Origin: Cryptomeria japonica
Lineage: Eukaryota; Streptophyta; Pinopsida; Cupressales; Cupressaceae
NCBI RefSeq assembly: GCF_030272615.1
Contig: NC_081413.1
Span: 332,358,302-332,422,301, forward strand
Length of the DNA stretch: 64,000 nt
Direction of reading: 5' to 3'
Shown: piece after piece, positions 9,553 through 21,014 of the stretch
Layout of the letters: each line of letters opens with the position of its first letter
How positions within the stretch are numbered: the stretch's first letter is position 1
Made by a program: the position numbers and the translations under genes
Notes under the pieces: model-generated
Database searches by the model: none
What the model was told of the DNA's origin: nothing
What the model saw: only the letters and a program-made list of their open reading frames with translations

Positions 9553-11217
9553 CCTTAGAGGGGCTCCCTATGTATTAGTTTTGTACCATTTTGTATGATG
9601 ATGTAGACACCTTCGGGTGATTGTAGCCATATGATTTTGACATTATTGTATCATGACACTTATGATTATATATATGAGATGATCCATCTTTGCGGCAGCT
9701 ATATGCATGTGTGCCTATGTGATGTATGTTTCTATGTGATGCTTATGATATGGATGCAAATATGTACATGAGGAAATGCAATATTTTTGTTCTTTTATGT
9801 TTTTAATATGTTATGCCAATGCAAATGTGAATGTATGAAATGCAGATAAATATGATGAGAGTGTAGAATGTGCTAACACGTGTTGTGTGTAGGATATGGT
9901 GCAATTGTGATATCGATAATGTATGTATGAAATACTTATATGTGGTAATGCAGGTGCAACTACATGAAATGCAAATGTTTTTGGGTGTCATTATACTCAG
10001 TCGTGTGATAGCAGGCTACATGAACTCAAGAAGGACGATGGAAGTCAATCAAGAAAGGGGGATGGAAGATAGAAGATATGAAAGTGAGAGAGCTTCTTGT
10101 GTGTTATCATCATTGATCTTTATTATGGCAAGTAGGTTATGACAATCGAGGCATATGTTCGACCCAGAAAGTCATTGTACCTGTTTGCATGGAGATCAGA
10201 CAGTCACAAACAAGGAATGCCCTAGTTCACACTAGACTCATAGCGTCCTCATATCCTTGGACAAGGCATAGCATTACTAAGAGACAATCCATAGACAGCA
10301 AAGAAAAATAGGTGACGATACCCCATCCTCGCCTTTCTAGTTAAAGACATCCTGGAGATAAAATCTGTAGTCAGAGAAATCCTGGAAAAGCTAAAAGACA
10401 TGTCACCAAAAGATAAAATCAAAATAAAACCAAGACTCGACACCAACATCCACTGAAGTCCTCAAGTTTAGTGTCTCTTGTCACTTGCATAAGTCTATTT
10501 GATTGTGGTCACAATGTTTACTTTCAAAAAAAGGATAGATAACACTGAACCATATGTTGTCTGAGTCTGTTGAAAGATTTGATTTGTTGAAGCCCATTGT
10601 TGCTCCTGTGTCTCATCTGAAACTGACTGAATCCATGAAACTAATAGTTTATTATGGAGAAAGCAAAACTTTATTGTGGATTCTGCATGGATAGACTAAA
10701 GAAAAGTGGAAGAAACTGTATTCCTCGAAACATGTGATGCTCTCAGTTCCACACCCATCACTAGACGTAGGATTTGCCTTAGCCACAGATAGGAGCTCAT
10801 TTATTATGGATGGAAAGGGGTGAAAAGGAATGTTTTTATTAAGGGTGGCGAACCAATCTTGGGTAGATTAATAACAATCCATGATGGGAATGGGTAAGTT
10901 TATTATGAATGAATAGGCCGTGAGTGTGTGCAAAGTGAAAGGATGCGATGGAATCCTGAAGGAGGGAGGATCAATGTCTCTACGCATGGCGCTGGTGACC
11001 CAGTTTTCACCATGGTACTTGCCCAGGGCACCACCAAAGTGGTTTTCACCATTGGATGAAATGTTTTTCTATTTTTCAATTTTTTTGTGTCACAAGGCGC
11101 CTGTTTGCTAGGTTTTCACCAAGTAACGATTTTTTATTTTTATGATTTTTTTGTCTTGTTGAATTTTTGAATTTTTTTTTTTTTTTTTGTATTTTTAAAT
11201 TAGGATACTCTGAAGAG
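9553..11217. other. Non-coding spacer of element A between the PMD and pol 3' ends
   Basis: Inverted counterpart of 2313-4162. It starts with the CTTCGGGTGATTGTAGCCAT piece and ends, next to integrase, with a T-rich tract at 11150-11190. Short open frames here have no similarity to anything I know and are not conserved in B. It would hold the convergent 3' ends of the two transcription units. Confidence 0.7.
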
Positions 11218-12504
11218 CTATGTGTGAAACTTGTGAAGGTGCATGTTGTTGATAGGATCCTCCAAAGGTTCACCCTTTGTGGTTGAGATCTGATATGCAC
11301 TAGATCCATATGATGTTGTGATGATGTAAGGACCAAGCCAGTTTGGTTTGAATTTGCCCTTCTTCTCTCTGTCTTGTTGATTTTTAGGATTTTCTCTGAG
11401 AACCAAGTCACCTACCTCAAATGTGTGAGGCTTGACTTTATGATTGTAGTTGTGACTCATTCGTTGTTGATAAGCCTTGAGGTGATTAAAAGCAATTTGT
11501 CTTTGTTCATCCAATAGTTCAAGTTCTTGTAAGCGAGAGACCCTGTAGTCTTCATCACTGATAATGTTTTGCAAAGAGACTCGTAAAGAGGGTAACTCGA
11601 CCTCAATAGGCAAGATAGTTTCAGTTCTGTAAACAAGTGAATAGGGTGTAGCTCCTGTAGGTGTGCGGATGCTTGTGCGGTAAGCCCAAAGTGCGGGATT
11701 AAGTTGGATATGCCAATTGCGGCCAGCGTTGTCGACTGTCTTTTTTAGGATTATAAAGATTTTTTTATTAGACACCTCAGCTTGACCATTACCTTGGGGG
11801 TAATAAGGTGTGGAAAAATGATGGGTAATATGGAAGCGGTCACAGAGTTCACAAACATCCTAATTTTTAAAGGGACGCCAGTTATCGGTGATGATGGAAA
11901 CAGGAATACCGTATCGACAAATGATATAGTTGAGAATGAATGTAGCAATTTTTTTTCCAGTGACTTGTGTAAGAGGCACGGCTTCGATCCATTTTTTGAA
12001 ATACTTTGTGGCAGTGATGATGAATTTATGACCATTGGAGGAAGGAGGGTGAATCTTGCCTATGAGATCGAGTCCCCACTAACAAAAGTGCTAAGGAGTT
12101 GCAATTGGTTGAAGTTCTTGTGTTGGCACATGAATGAGGTCTCCATGAATTTGACTCTGCTTACATTTCTTGACAAACTGATATGAGTCTTTTTCCACAT
12201 TGGGCTAGTAATATCCAGTCCTGATGAGTTTCTTGGCTAAGGTAGGACCACTAGAATGTGGACCACATATCCCTTCATGAACTTCACGTAACGCAATCTG
12301 AGCTTTGTCCCCTTCTAAACATCTAAGAAGAGTGCCATCTAGACCTCGACGGTATAGGATATCGGCTAAAATGACGTATCGAGAAGATTGGTGAATGAAA
12401 GTGCGACGTTGGTTATTAGATAGGTCAGGAGGAAGGGTATTGTCATGAAGGTATGTGAAAATGGGACCATATAACTGGGACTCTAGACCGATGACACATA
12501 TCAT
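11218..12504 (-). pseudogene. Integrase of element A
   Basis: An H2C2 zinc-binding segment (REVHEGICGPHSSG, KKCKQC) lies at about 12300-12170. The catalytic core has WGLDLIG (first D, about 12080), a SIITDNWRPF second D (about 11880), and GNGQAEVSN (E, about 11780). The C-terminal part (11775-11218) has a GDLVLRENPKN stretch and ends in EPLEDPINNMHLHKFHT. The DDE residues are all present, but W-to-stop in GYYWP, Q-to-stop before WGLD and frame changes break it. It performs element insertion in intact relatives. Confidence 0.88.
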
Positions 12505-13079
12505 TTCAGTAGAGTGATCTCGTATGAGGGAACCAAAAGGTTATCCACCAAGAACTCATAGCGGGTCTCATTATGTGGTAGATTGATTAGTGAAGCAATT
12601 GTAGCCATGGCATCTGCGGCTCGATTCTGCTCTCTTGGTATCTGCTCAAAGTCTAACTTCATGAAATGTTGTTTCAGGTCATCCACCATTCTTTTGTAAG
12701 GCATTAATTTCTCATCCTTTGTTTGGTAGTCATTAGTTGCTTGACGAATTACAAGTTGAGAGTCCCCAAAAACATGAAGTTCCTGGATCTTCCACTGAAC
12801 TGCAATCCGTAATCCAGTTGTTAATGCTTCGTATTCCACTATGTTATTAGTGCAGGGAAATGATAATCGATATGATTTTGGTATGGAATCCCCTTGAGGA
12901 GTTATGAAGAGGATACCAGCTCCTGCCCCATGCTGTGTGTATGAGCCATCAAAGTATAGCTGCCAAGGCTTTGCATGTGATACTGTCAAGATGGATTCAT
13001 ATGGGAATTCTAAAGTTAGAGGAACATCATCTATCATGGGAGGATCCTCTAACTGATCTGCTATAGCTTGTCCTTTTAT
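12501..13079 (-). pseudogene. Archaeal-type RNase H of element A
   Basis: This domain lies directly after the RT-linked RNase H in one open frame (13220-12501). It shows the four acidic positions: YFDGSYTQHG (about 12960), NNIVEYEALTTGL (about 12840), HVFGDSQLV (about 12770) and NRAADAMATIAS (about 12620). The domain itself is open, so this part may have kept its sequence best. Position after RNase H and before integrase is the common Tat arrangement. The frame ends with ITLLK-stop and shifts into integrase. Confidence 0.9.
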
Positions 13080-13598
13080 TGCTTTTCTGTCCACATACTC
13101 AATGTCGAATTCACTCAGGAGCATCACCCATTTGGCTAGTCGACTAGTAAACGTTGCCTTATTGAGAAGGTATTTCAATGGATCGATCCTTGCGACCAAC
13201 TTAGTTTTATGAGTTAGCATGTAATGTCATAATTTCTCAGAAGCAAAGACCACAGCAAGACATGCATGCTCGATTGGTGTGTAGTTTAGCTCATATCCCA
13301 CCAATGTGCGACTGATGTAGTAGACTGCCTTTTCTTTGCCCTCAGTGACCTGTTGTGCTAAGAGTGCCCCCAGTGTTGTTGAAGTAGCTGATATGTATAG
13401 TAATAGAGATTGATCTGGAACTGGTGGCATCAATACTAGCGGATTCAGAAGATAATATTTGAGTATCTGAAAAGCCTGTTGACAGTTATCATCCCATTTG
13501 AATTTGATGTTTTTATGTAGCAAGTGCTGAAAAGGATTACATTTATCCACAAGTTGTGCTATGAATCTTTGTATGGATTGGAGTCTCCCTTACAAAGA
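13080..13598 (-). pseudogene. RT-linked RNase H of element A
   Basis: The segment contains FKWDDNCQQAFQILKYYL, TSTTLGALLAQQ, AVYYISRTLVGYELNYTPIEHACLAVVFA and HYMLTHKTKLVARIDPL. Stops at 13599 (NISQI-stop), soon after in SL-stop-GRLQS, and after ASEKL (13227) all fit CGA-to-TGA or CAA-to-TAA changes. It degrades the RNA strand during reverse transcription in intact relatives. Confidence 0.85.
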
Positions 13599-14384
13599 TC
13601 AAATTTGACTGATGTTTCGTGGTGGTTGCATCTTCAAGATGGCCTTGACTTTTGTTGGATCGGCTTCGATTCCTCTTTTTGATACAATGAATTCCAGGAG
13701 CTTCCCGGAGGTTACTCCAAAGACACATTTCTTGGGGTTTAATCTTACTTTGTATTTTTCCAACTGATCAAAGATGACTGAAAGTATGTCCAAATGTGTA
13801 TCTCTGTCTATTGATTTTCTCAAGAGGTCGTCAACATAATCTTCCACAGTAACGTGCATGAGATCATGAAAGATAGTAGTCATGGCTCTTTGATATATAG
13901 CGCCTCCATTTTTTAGCCCAAAGGGCATGACATTCCAATAGAAAGTTCCCCAAGGACAGGTGAATGATATTTTGTGCTAATCCTCAGATGCGATTTTTAT
14001 TTGATTATAATCAAAGAATCCATCCATCAATGATAACATCGCATGACCTATTGTGAGATCTACAATCAAATCTATGTTTGGTAATGGGAAGTCATCCTTA
14101 GGACAAGCTTTGTTGATGTCTCTGAAGTCTGTACATATTCTGATGCTACGATCTGGTTTACTGACAGGCACTGAGTTGGAGATCCATTCAGGATAATCAA
14201 TTGGGCATATGAATCTGACATCTAATAATTTTTCAAGCTCTGCTTTGACTAATAATGCCACTTGTGGATGCATCTTTATCAATTTTTGTTTCACTGGTTT
14301 TACCTCCAGTTTAACTGTCAAATGATGCATTACCAAATCCGGATCCAATCCAGGCATATCAGCGTATGACCAGGCAAAACTGAT
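13599..14384 (-). pseudogene. Reverse transcriptase of element A
   Basis: RT blocks in order are VSKPDRSIRICTDFRDINKACPKDDFPLPNID in the first open part (14357-13977), LSLMDGFFDYNQI, MPFGLKNGGAIYQRAM, and the catalytic YVDD at 13838-13827 followed by a segment ending GIEADPTKVKAI. A TAG at 13977-13979 after IASED separates the two halves, and a TAA separates it from the upstream acidic segment at 14385. Both stops fit Q codons with C-to-T changes, so the frame is otherwise continuous. Confidence 0.9.
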
Positions 14385-15008
14385 TTATCGCTCTGTGAAG
14401 AAACTTATGAATTTGGATCTTTCTGTCTCTGTCAGAGATTGAGCCAGGAATATGTTATGTGGACTTTCTTCTATACCAATGTTTGTTTTGATGGTTTCCT
14501 CTACCAACATGGATATTTTTTCTTCATAGGATGCTGGGAGAATGTCGAGCCTTCCATCCTCAAGTGCCTCATAGAGGTTTTCACCCTCGGATACGTCCTT
14601 TCTTTTTACTTTTTTGGGGTCAGACATCGCCACAACGTGGTTTTCATCATAAGACCCTTGATTTATTTTTATTTTTATGTTTTTGTGACTGGAAGGTCCA
14701 ACACCCTCACCAAAATATGCCACGTTGTTGAGCTCAATAGTGTATCCTACTTTATGGTCCCCAGGGGGAAGATCATCTCGTATGCCTAGATAATAAATAA
14801 AGGCTTCATCATTTTGGAATGTGTCAAACTGTGCAGGTCCTTCATGGTTCCAGTCAATAAGTTGGTGGTGAACAAGGGAAAGGCCTTTGATGTCTTCAAA
14901 GTTAGTGGGGCTAAGAGTGAAAATGTAGTTATATTCAGGTATGTCGAGGTAATCATCGAGGTCATCGTTGGTACTCTCCTCATCTGTCTCGATCATGAAT
15001 GAATCCAA
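14385..15008 (-). pseudogene. Acidic linker of pol, element A
   Basis: A 207-codon open frame rich in D and E (DEESTNDDLDDYLDIPEYNY at its start) precedes RT. Its end, SLTETERSKFISFFTER, is the usual lead-in to RT in this lineage (the text resumes with FAWSYADMPGLDP after a TAA). No catalytic domain is visible. It probably acts as a linker or processing region of the polyprotein. Confidence 0.6.
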
Positions 15009-15602
15009 ATTAACATCACTAGTAGCGCATTATGGGACAGGTGTTCACATTCTATGTGATTTTGAACTAGAACCTAGAAGCAAGGACTATGTGGGATCCT
15101 CAGGGGTTGTTTCTTGACCAACCTTGAATTTTGTATAAAATTCCTCTTCTTCTGTGGGTTCATCTAGTTCTCTGAATGTCTCGGTGAGTTCATAGTCACT
15201 AGAGGATTTGTCTGAATCCCATTCCAATTCATTGGAGTCTGTGGAATAGCGATTCTCTTGTTGCTTTCTGGGAGCTTTAATTTTTAATGCTTCTCCTATC
15301 TTTTGAGTGTTTACCTTGGAAGTCATGAAACCAAGTCCTTTAGAGCATTCCTTTTTGAATGTCAATTCAGGTTGTAAAGGTTCAATGATGCCTTCCTTTC
15401 TTAAGCCAAGAGGACTTTTTCCATCAAACCCAAATTTTTGTAGGATCTTGAATCCTTTGCCATATTTTTCACATGGTAGGCTGATGTGATCTTGTGTATC
15501 ATTTTCAAGGTCTTTGTAAAGCATTTTGTACAAGTCTTCTTCTTCCAGTTCACCCCATCTTTGAAAGATAGTAGGGTCCCATTTGAGTATAATGATAGAT
15601 AC
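15009..15602 (-). pseudogene. G-patch segment of pol, element A
   Basis: The open frame 15533-15087 holds KYGKGFKILQKFGFDGKSPLG, then EGIIEPLQPELTFKKECSKGLGF. This matches the glycine pattern of a G-patch (aromatic and glycine positions, ending GLGF), a nucleic-acid-binding module seen near protease in some retroelements. The rest is acidic (DEPTEEEEFYTKFKVG). It lies between protease and RT. Confidence 0.65.
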
Positions 15603-16240
15603 TTACTTATTAGGATGTGGTCTTCCATATTCTTTTGGTGAACTCATAAATTGTTGTAAGCACATGGTTTGATTCAAAGTGTATTCACCCATGCCCTTGT
15701 CTTGAAATTTCCCTTTAATCTCACCTAGTTTTGACGTCGAAGGTTTTATTGATTCAGGATCAATGTATGTAGAAGAAGGCACAACTTCCCTATTACTTGG
15801 AATGATCGTCTCAATTTTTGGTCTCAAGTTATTGCAATATATGAATGGATTAGGATCACCATTAACTATTATTTCAACTCTGTTGTGAGGAAACTTAATG
15901 CATTGGTGATATGTAGATGGGACTGCCCTCATTTCATGAATCCAAGGATGTCCTAGTAATATATTGTATGTGAGATCTAGGTCTAGGACTTGACAAACCA
16001 CATCCTTTGTAACTGGCCCAACTCTAAGAGGCAAGGTGACTGTGCCTTTGGATGAACGCTCTTCATCATCATATGCCTTGATGGTAATTTTGTTTGTAGA
16101 ATTCACAGCTTTATCAGAATTATCCCAATTTTTTAATAGTGCTCAATGTACAAATGTTTAGACCTGCTCCTCCATCTATCAGGACTTGTTTTATTTGATG
16201 TTTGTTGATGAAGGCTTCAATGTGTAATGGTGCATTATGT
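15603..16240 (-). pseudogene. Aspartic protease of element A
   Basis: QVLIDGGAGLNICTLSTIKKLG (about 16190-16120) is the active-site block, with DGG where DSG or DTG is usual. After a break at 16107-16119 the frame continues with YNILLGHPWIHEMRAVPSTYHQCIKFP, the conserved second block of plant gypsy proteases. It would cut the Gag-Pol polyprotein. The break and the unusual DGG suggest loss or change of activity. Confidence 0.8.
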
Positions 16241-17064
16241 GGTTGACTTACAGAGGCATCATCAGCTTCTGTGAATGTAAGGGAGTGTGGGACAGAAAGG
16301 TATCCCACCATGGCTTGAAACTGGTCCACGTTCAGATCAGTAGGGATAGAAGTATCTCTCAAGATTTTGTCAAGAATAGCTTTATGTGTGGGGGATATGC
16401 GTAAGAGCTCAAGGATTGAGATGAGCGCGGGTGTCTTCCCCAACTGTTCTACAAGGTCATACTCAGGTTTGGTTGATGAAGAAGCAATATTTTTAGCTAG
16501 AGCACACTGCAAAGTAAATTTACCTCGACGAGTTGTAACATGACATTCAGAGGTAGGTTCGGAAGAAGATCCAATTCCTTTAAGGATGATTTTGGGTCTT
16601 TGGGTAGAATTCTCAGGTGTTTTGTCCTTGATGATAATGGTAGAGACATAATTATCCATTGAAATGTGATTGATAGTTGAATTGTAGTTATAGGATGCTC
16701 TAGTATAGTTGGTTTGGTCATCCGTGGCTGTAGCTTTTCCCTTGTCATGTTTTGGGAATGGTTCCTTAAACATCTCATGTTCTTGATTGGATGAGTTTCC
16801 TTCAATCTCAATGTCACCTCTATCAATGAGATCTTGTATGATGTTCTTCAGTCGATGACAATTACCTATTTTATGACATTTTCTCTTATGGAATTCACTA
16901 TACTCATCATCATTCCACCAATTTGGTTTAACCTTTGGCTCATATGGAGGAAAATCTGGAATTGTGATTATCTTGTTTGCCACTAGCTTTTCGAAAACGG
17001 ACTCAAATGGTTCTCCCAATGGAGTGTACTTCCTTTGTGACTTTGAAGTTGTTTGAGTATTCAC
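16241..17064 (-). pseudogene. Gag C-terminal region of element A
   Basis: This frame (17064-16120, overlapping the end of the upstream frame) contains WWNDDEYSEFHKRKCHKIG with NCHRLKNIIQDLIDRGDI. It is an H/C-rich region in the place of the nucleocapsid zinc knuckle, but it lacks the canonical CX2CX4HX4C spacing. A polar, S/T-rich stretch links it to protease. Confidence 0.65.
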
Positions 17065-18750
17065 CTAATTGTTTGTAGAACTTGATCCAGAAAAAAATGA
17101 TTTTGGGTCGTACTATATTGGCATCCACAACACCATCATTGATTGTGTTCTTGTTTTTATTCCAAAATCTTGGCTTATCTTTTCCTTTAAAGTCCTCTTT
17201 GTTTTCTTTGAATATCTTAATGACTCCTTGTTCAATTAGGACCTTCTCTATTGCTAAGCATTTTTCAATGACGTCCTTGAAGGTGGACAAACAAGCTTTT
17301 CTTAGATCATAACCAATATCTTTGTTAACATTCTGGGTGAACACCTCTACCATTTGTTTTTGTGGAATTTCACAAGAGCATCTGTTGGCTAGATTTCTCC
17401 ATCTTTGTAAAAATGATGAAAAAGATTCTCCATCCTTTTGTTTGGTGTTGCACAAGGTAGTGACTGATATATCTGTCTCTATGTTGTATGAGAAATGTTG
17501 GATAAATACCTCTGCTAAGTCACCCCATGACTTAATTCCAAGTGGAAGTTGGGAGAAACATTCCATAGCTTGATCACCTAAGCTTTGTGGGAATAATCTC
17601 ATCAAATATGTCTCTTCTACTGCTACCTCAATGCAAGCTATGAAAAATTGTCTTATATGTGCCTTAGGATCCCCTTTTCCTCTGTACTTATCAAACTTAG
17701 GTGTCACAAAGTGTGTAGGAAATGAAGGCATTGGAATACTCTTGTCAAATGGATAAGGACATATGTCTCTCATTGTGTATGTTGGCTTCGGTGTATTTAT
17801 GTCCTCCATTTTCTTTTGTAAGTCCTTAATTTGCTGTTCCAAATTGTTCTTAGGTGGAGACCGACTTCTTGGACCACACCCCATGCCTAAACCACCAAGC
17901 AGAGGAGGAGCATGTTGCATATATGGATGATATTGATCATACACATGTTCATATGGAGGAGGTCTATAATGATGTTGTGTATATGGACCACTTGGTATAG
18001 AGTCATGTTGAGGAATGGAATATCTGCTTTGTCCATGTATACCATACTCTATAGGCTTGTCATGAGTTTATTCTAGTGTACTACCCCCAAATTTGACGCG
18101 GGGTTTCCTTGTGTCCAAATTTTGAACATGCCTTTAGATATCCAATTGCTTTGGTGGTTGGTCTTTAGCATTGGTATGTGATTGAGTATATTTTTTGCAT
18201 AAGACTTCCATAATGGTCTGCAAAGGTGAGTATCATATGCTTGACCATGTGTGTATGGGACCTCTGGTTTTTCAAACAAAGATGATGGTGATTTAGGCAC
18301 AAGATGTGGTCCTCTATTGCCTCCAATATTAGGCCTCCTTTGATCCATGTTGAGTTGAGGTTGTTGCAAAGGTTGATTTTCCATTATTTGAGACATGTCA
18401 AAATCACGAGGAATCTTGGCTCCACTTTGTGCCATCACTTGTAAGAAGTATTGTCTATCTCTCCTCATTATTTCCTCAACTAATTGATTGAAATGGGGAT
18501 CCATAATGGAGTCTTCCACTTCTGCTGAATGTACAGAAAAGTTGTCCATATTGTCATTGTGTGTATCATTGTTTTTTATAGTGTCCATGTTCTCAACATT
18601 TGGAATGTTTCTATAAGCATCCATGTCAGGTAATGCAGTATGATCAGAATTGAAAAAGATATCATTGTCAAACTCATAGGAACTCATGTTTGTGGACTCT
18701 TGAGCCTCTTTAGTTTCTCTCCTAGATTTTTGGGAATGGGTTTCAACCAT
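17003..18750 (-). pseudogene. Gag of element A
   Basis: The first open frame (18750-18073) is acidic and Asn-rich, starting MVETHSQKSRRET. The second (17944-17003) holds the retrotransposon Gag domain: PTHFVTPKFDKYRGKGDPKAHIRQF, DQAMECFSQLPLGIKSWGDL, FIQHFSYNIETD, and SFSSFLQRWRNLANRC. A frameshift or small deletion at about 17950-18080 separates them. Gag forms the particle that packages element RNA. The start at 18750 is the first ATG after the leader. Confidence 0.8.
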
Positions 18751-19239
18751 GAACTAGGTCTTGACCAAGATGTGTGAGACTAGATGAAAATGGAAAGAGT
18801 ATGGAAGACCAAGAGTTGGATGGAATGTAAATGAATCTGAAGTGTACTTGCAATGTCCAAAGTGTAAGACCAAGTATGTATGTAGTAGAGTAGGTGTAGC
18901 TTCCAAAGAGATGATAGTTTCTCTTGATGAGGTAAGTTGACCTTGACTCTAAGTAAGACCAAATGAGACCCAAAGGTGATAGACCTTGATGAGGGACCAC
19001 TTAGCAAAATGTTGTATGTAATGTGTTGAAAAAGTATGATGAGGACAAACGAGTGACCTTTTGAATCAAGTTTAGACAAATGTGAATGTAATGTAAGGTC
19101 TAAAGAAATGATGGACTTTGTGAGACCCAAAAATAGGTTGAATGCTAGATGAAAACCCAGAGAGATACCTAGGAAGCTCAATAAGTCTGAAACTGACTGT
19201 TCCTTGTTTGCTGGATTATGAAAGTTTTCAATTCTAAAC

Positions 19240-19470
19240 ATAGATGTGTCTGTATACTTCACAGATGTGTTCAAATGACACAGACGCTATTCTGTCAGAC
19301 GTAGACGCGCTTAAATGACACAGACGTGGTTCTGTCACACACAGATGTGTTTCTGAGATGTTGTAACTGCAATGTTGCTCAAGAGAAACAGACGTGTTTC
19401 TGCCCTTCACAAATGCGTTTATATGACACAGACATGGTTCTATCAGACACAGACGCGTTTCTGAAAACTT
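19240..19470. repeat. CAGACGYG repeat cluster 1 in the leader of A
   Basis: Words such as GACACAGACGTGGTTCTGTC and CACAGACGCGTTTCTG recur every 20-30 bases. On the element's own (minus) strand they read CGCGTCTGTG, opposite to the clusters at the 3' end of the element. Confidence 0.7.
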
Positions 19471-20639
19471 TGTGCAATTTTTCCAATTTGTGAAGTGACT
19501 TGTTGTGACCAAATCTGAATGTTTGACTGTTTTCCATGACAAGAGGACACAATGTTGACGAGGACTCAATGTTTGCAAGTGTTTAGACTCAAAATGACTC
19601 AAAGAAAAGTGTGTTGTTTGATGTAAAAATGTTTTGCATACATAAAAGACACAATGTTTTGATGTTTGGTCTTGAATGTTTGCTTATTTAAAATAAGTCA
19701 AGCACAATTCTTATGGCTGACTAGGACAATAGTTGTTGATTCCCACATGAGGCTACGCTATTCAGAGTGGATACTTAGATGCTTGACCCCACTAGCTCCA
19801 CCCTCGACACTCACTTCTCAGGGAAGCCAAGCATCAGTCCCCATGAAAACTCCTCGTGGCAAACTTTGTAGCTCTACTAAGAACCGTATGTGTGTGGGCC
19901 GCTCCAGAGGTCTGACCTCCTTCCCCAACAACTAGAAGGATTTTGGCTTCTAAAACAAAAAGGTGCTAGTAAGGGCATCCGCTCATGTGGCCATACATGC
20001 GGCACTTTTAGCTCTGTAAATACAGAAGGCTCCCAGCCATTAGGGGTTATGCCCTACAACTGATCAAATAAATTTGATCAAACGGGTTTATGGGGAGACA
20101 TAGTGTCGGTATGAACTAATCAGCACACGTTATCCATAGTTTTCACCATGAATATAGTTGTTTATAGTGGTTCGGAAGAGGTGGGTTTTCCTCGCTACCA
20201 CTTGGGTCATTCTCTCCTCACTAGTAGTCTTAATGACCACATGGGGAGACAGGCCCTCTAAATATTAAACAAAAAGAGCCTATTGCCCAAGACACAAAAG
20301 ACTGATTCAATTTTAGTGCACCAATTGAAGTGTTTGCTAATCTATGAAAACAAGGCACACAATAAAGATCAAAAACCCTTGCCAAGATCCTGCAACAAAG
20401 ATTTGTTAGTAGTTTGGATTGTTTCAAATGATCACCCCTTCCTGCAAGCACACAAGTTAGGTATATTTTAGATCCAAAAAGACTTTGTGAAATAGGGGCC
20501 TTCAACAAAACGATTTTGCTTTCAAGACAAACTACACCAATTTTGTTAGCTAGATATGAAGATGTTAGCCCAATATAAACCAGATTTGAAATCCAAATGA
20601 TGAAAAACCAGAACAAAGAAATCAAAATGCAACAACTGC

Positions 20640-20905
20640 ACACAGACGTGATTCCCAGAAACACAAACGCAATTAGATCTAACATAGACGCGGTTCCTGA
20701 ACACAAATGTGATTAGATCTGAAACAGACGCGGTTCTTAAACACAAACGCAATTAGATCTGACTTAAACGTAGTTCCTGGACACAAACACGTTTCCTGGA
20801 ATCTGCAAAAAAAAAAATATTGTCAAAGGCGCAGACGCGATTCCAGATGTCACAGACGTTGCAGAAAATCAAAAACGCGATCCAAAAGTATGCAGACGCG
20901 AAAAT
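20640..20905. repeat. CAGACGYG repeat cluster 2 in the leader of A
   Basis: Units combine a CAGACGCGGTTCCTGAACAC word with ACGCAATTAGATCTGA, which recurs three to four times with changes (20640-20790), followed by more scattered ACGCGA words to 20905. It lies about 100 bases from the primer-binding site. Confidence 0.7.
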
Positions 20906-20991
20906 GTTAAAATGTTGTCGGAAATGTCAGATCTGCAACTTCAAAAACACAAAATCTGCAACAAAAGATGTTAAATGCAAAAAAGGGACAA

Positions 20992-21011
20992 GGGTCCCAC
21001 CAGGCGTGCCA
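20992..21011 (-). other. Primer-binding site of element A
   Basis: On the minus strand TGGCACGCCTGGTGGGACC follows TTT directly after the LTR end GTATACA. Element G has the near-identical TGGCACGCCCGATGGGACA in the same position, so both probably use the same tRNA primer. I do not assign the tRNA. Confidence 0.75.
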
Positions 21012-21014
21012 AAA

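Larger units (their letters stand above)
18751..20991 (-). other. Leader of element A between PBS and gag
   Basis: A 2.2-kb untranslated stretch with no supportable gene. It includes two clusters of CAGACGYG words (19240-19470 and 20640-20905) and a GC-richer middle part (19730-20240). Open frames here are not conserved domains. Packaging and primer-associated signals are expected in this part, but I cannot point to one. Confidence 0.65.

Noticed and set aside
14439-14789. Plus-strand open frames across A pol
   Set aside because: Opposite strand of the acidic linker. No conserved domain.
20230-20706. 158-codon minus-strand frame with hydrophobic runs in the A leader
   Set aside because: It looks membrane-like, but it overlaps the CAGACGYG repeats and no relative in the window supports coding. 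T-rich minus strand gives such runs by chance.
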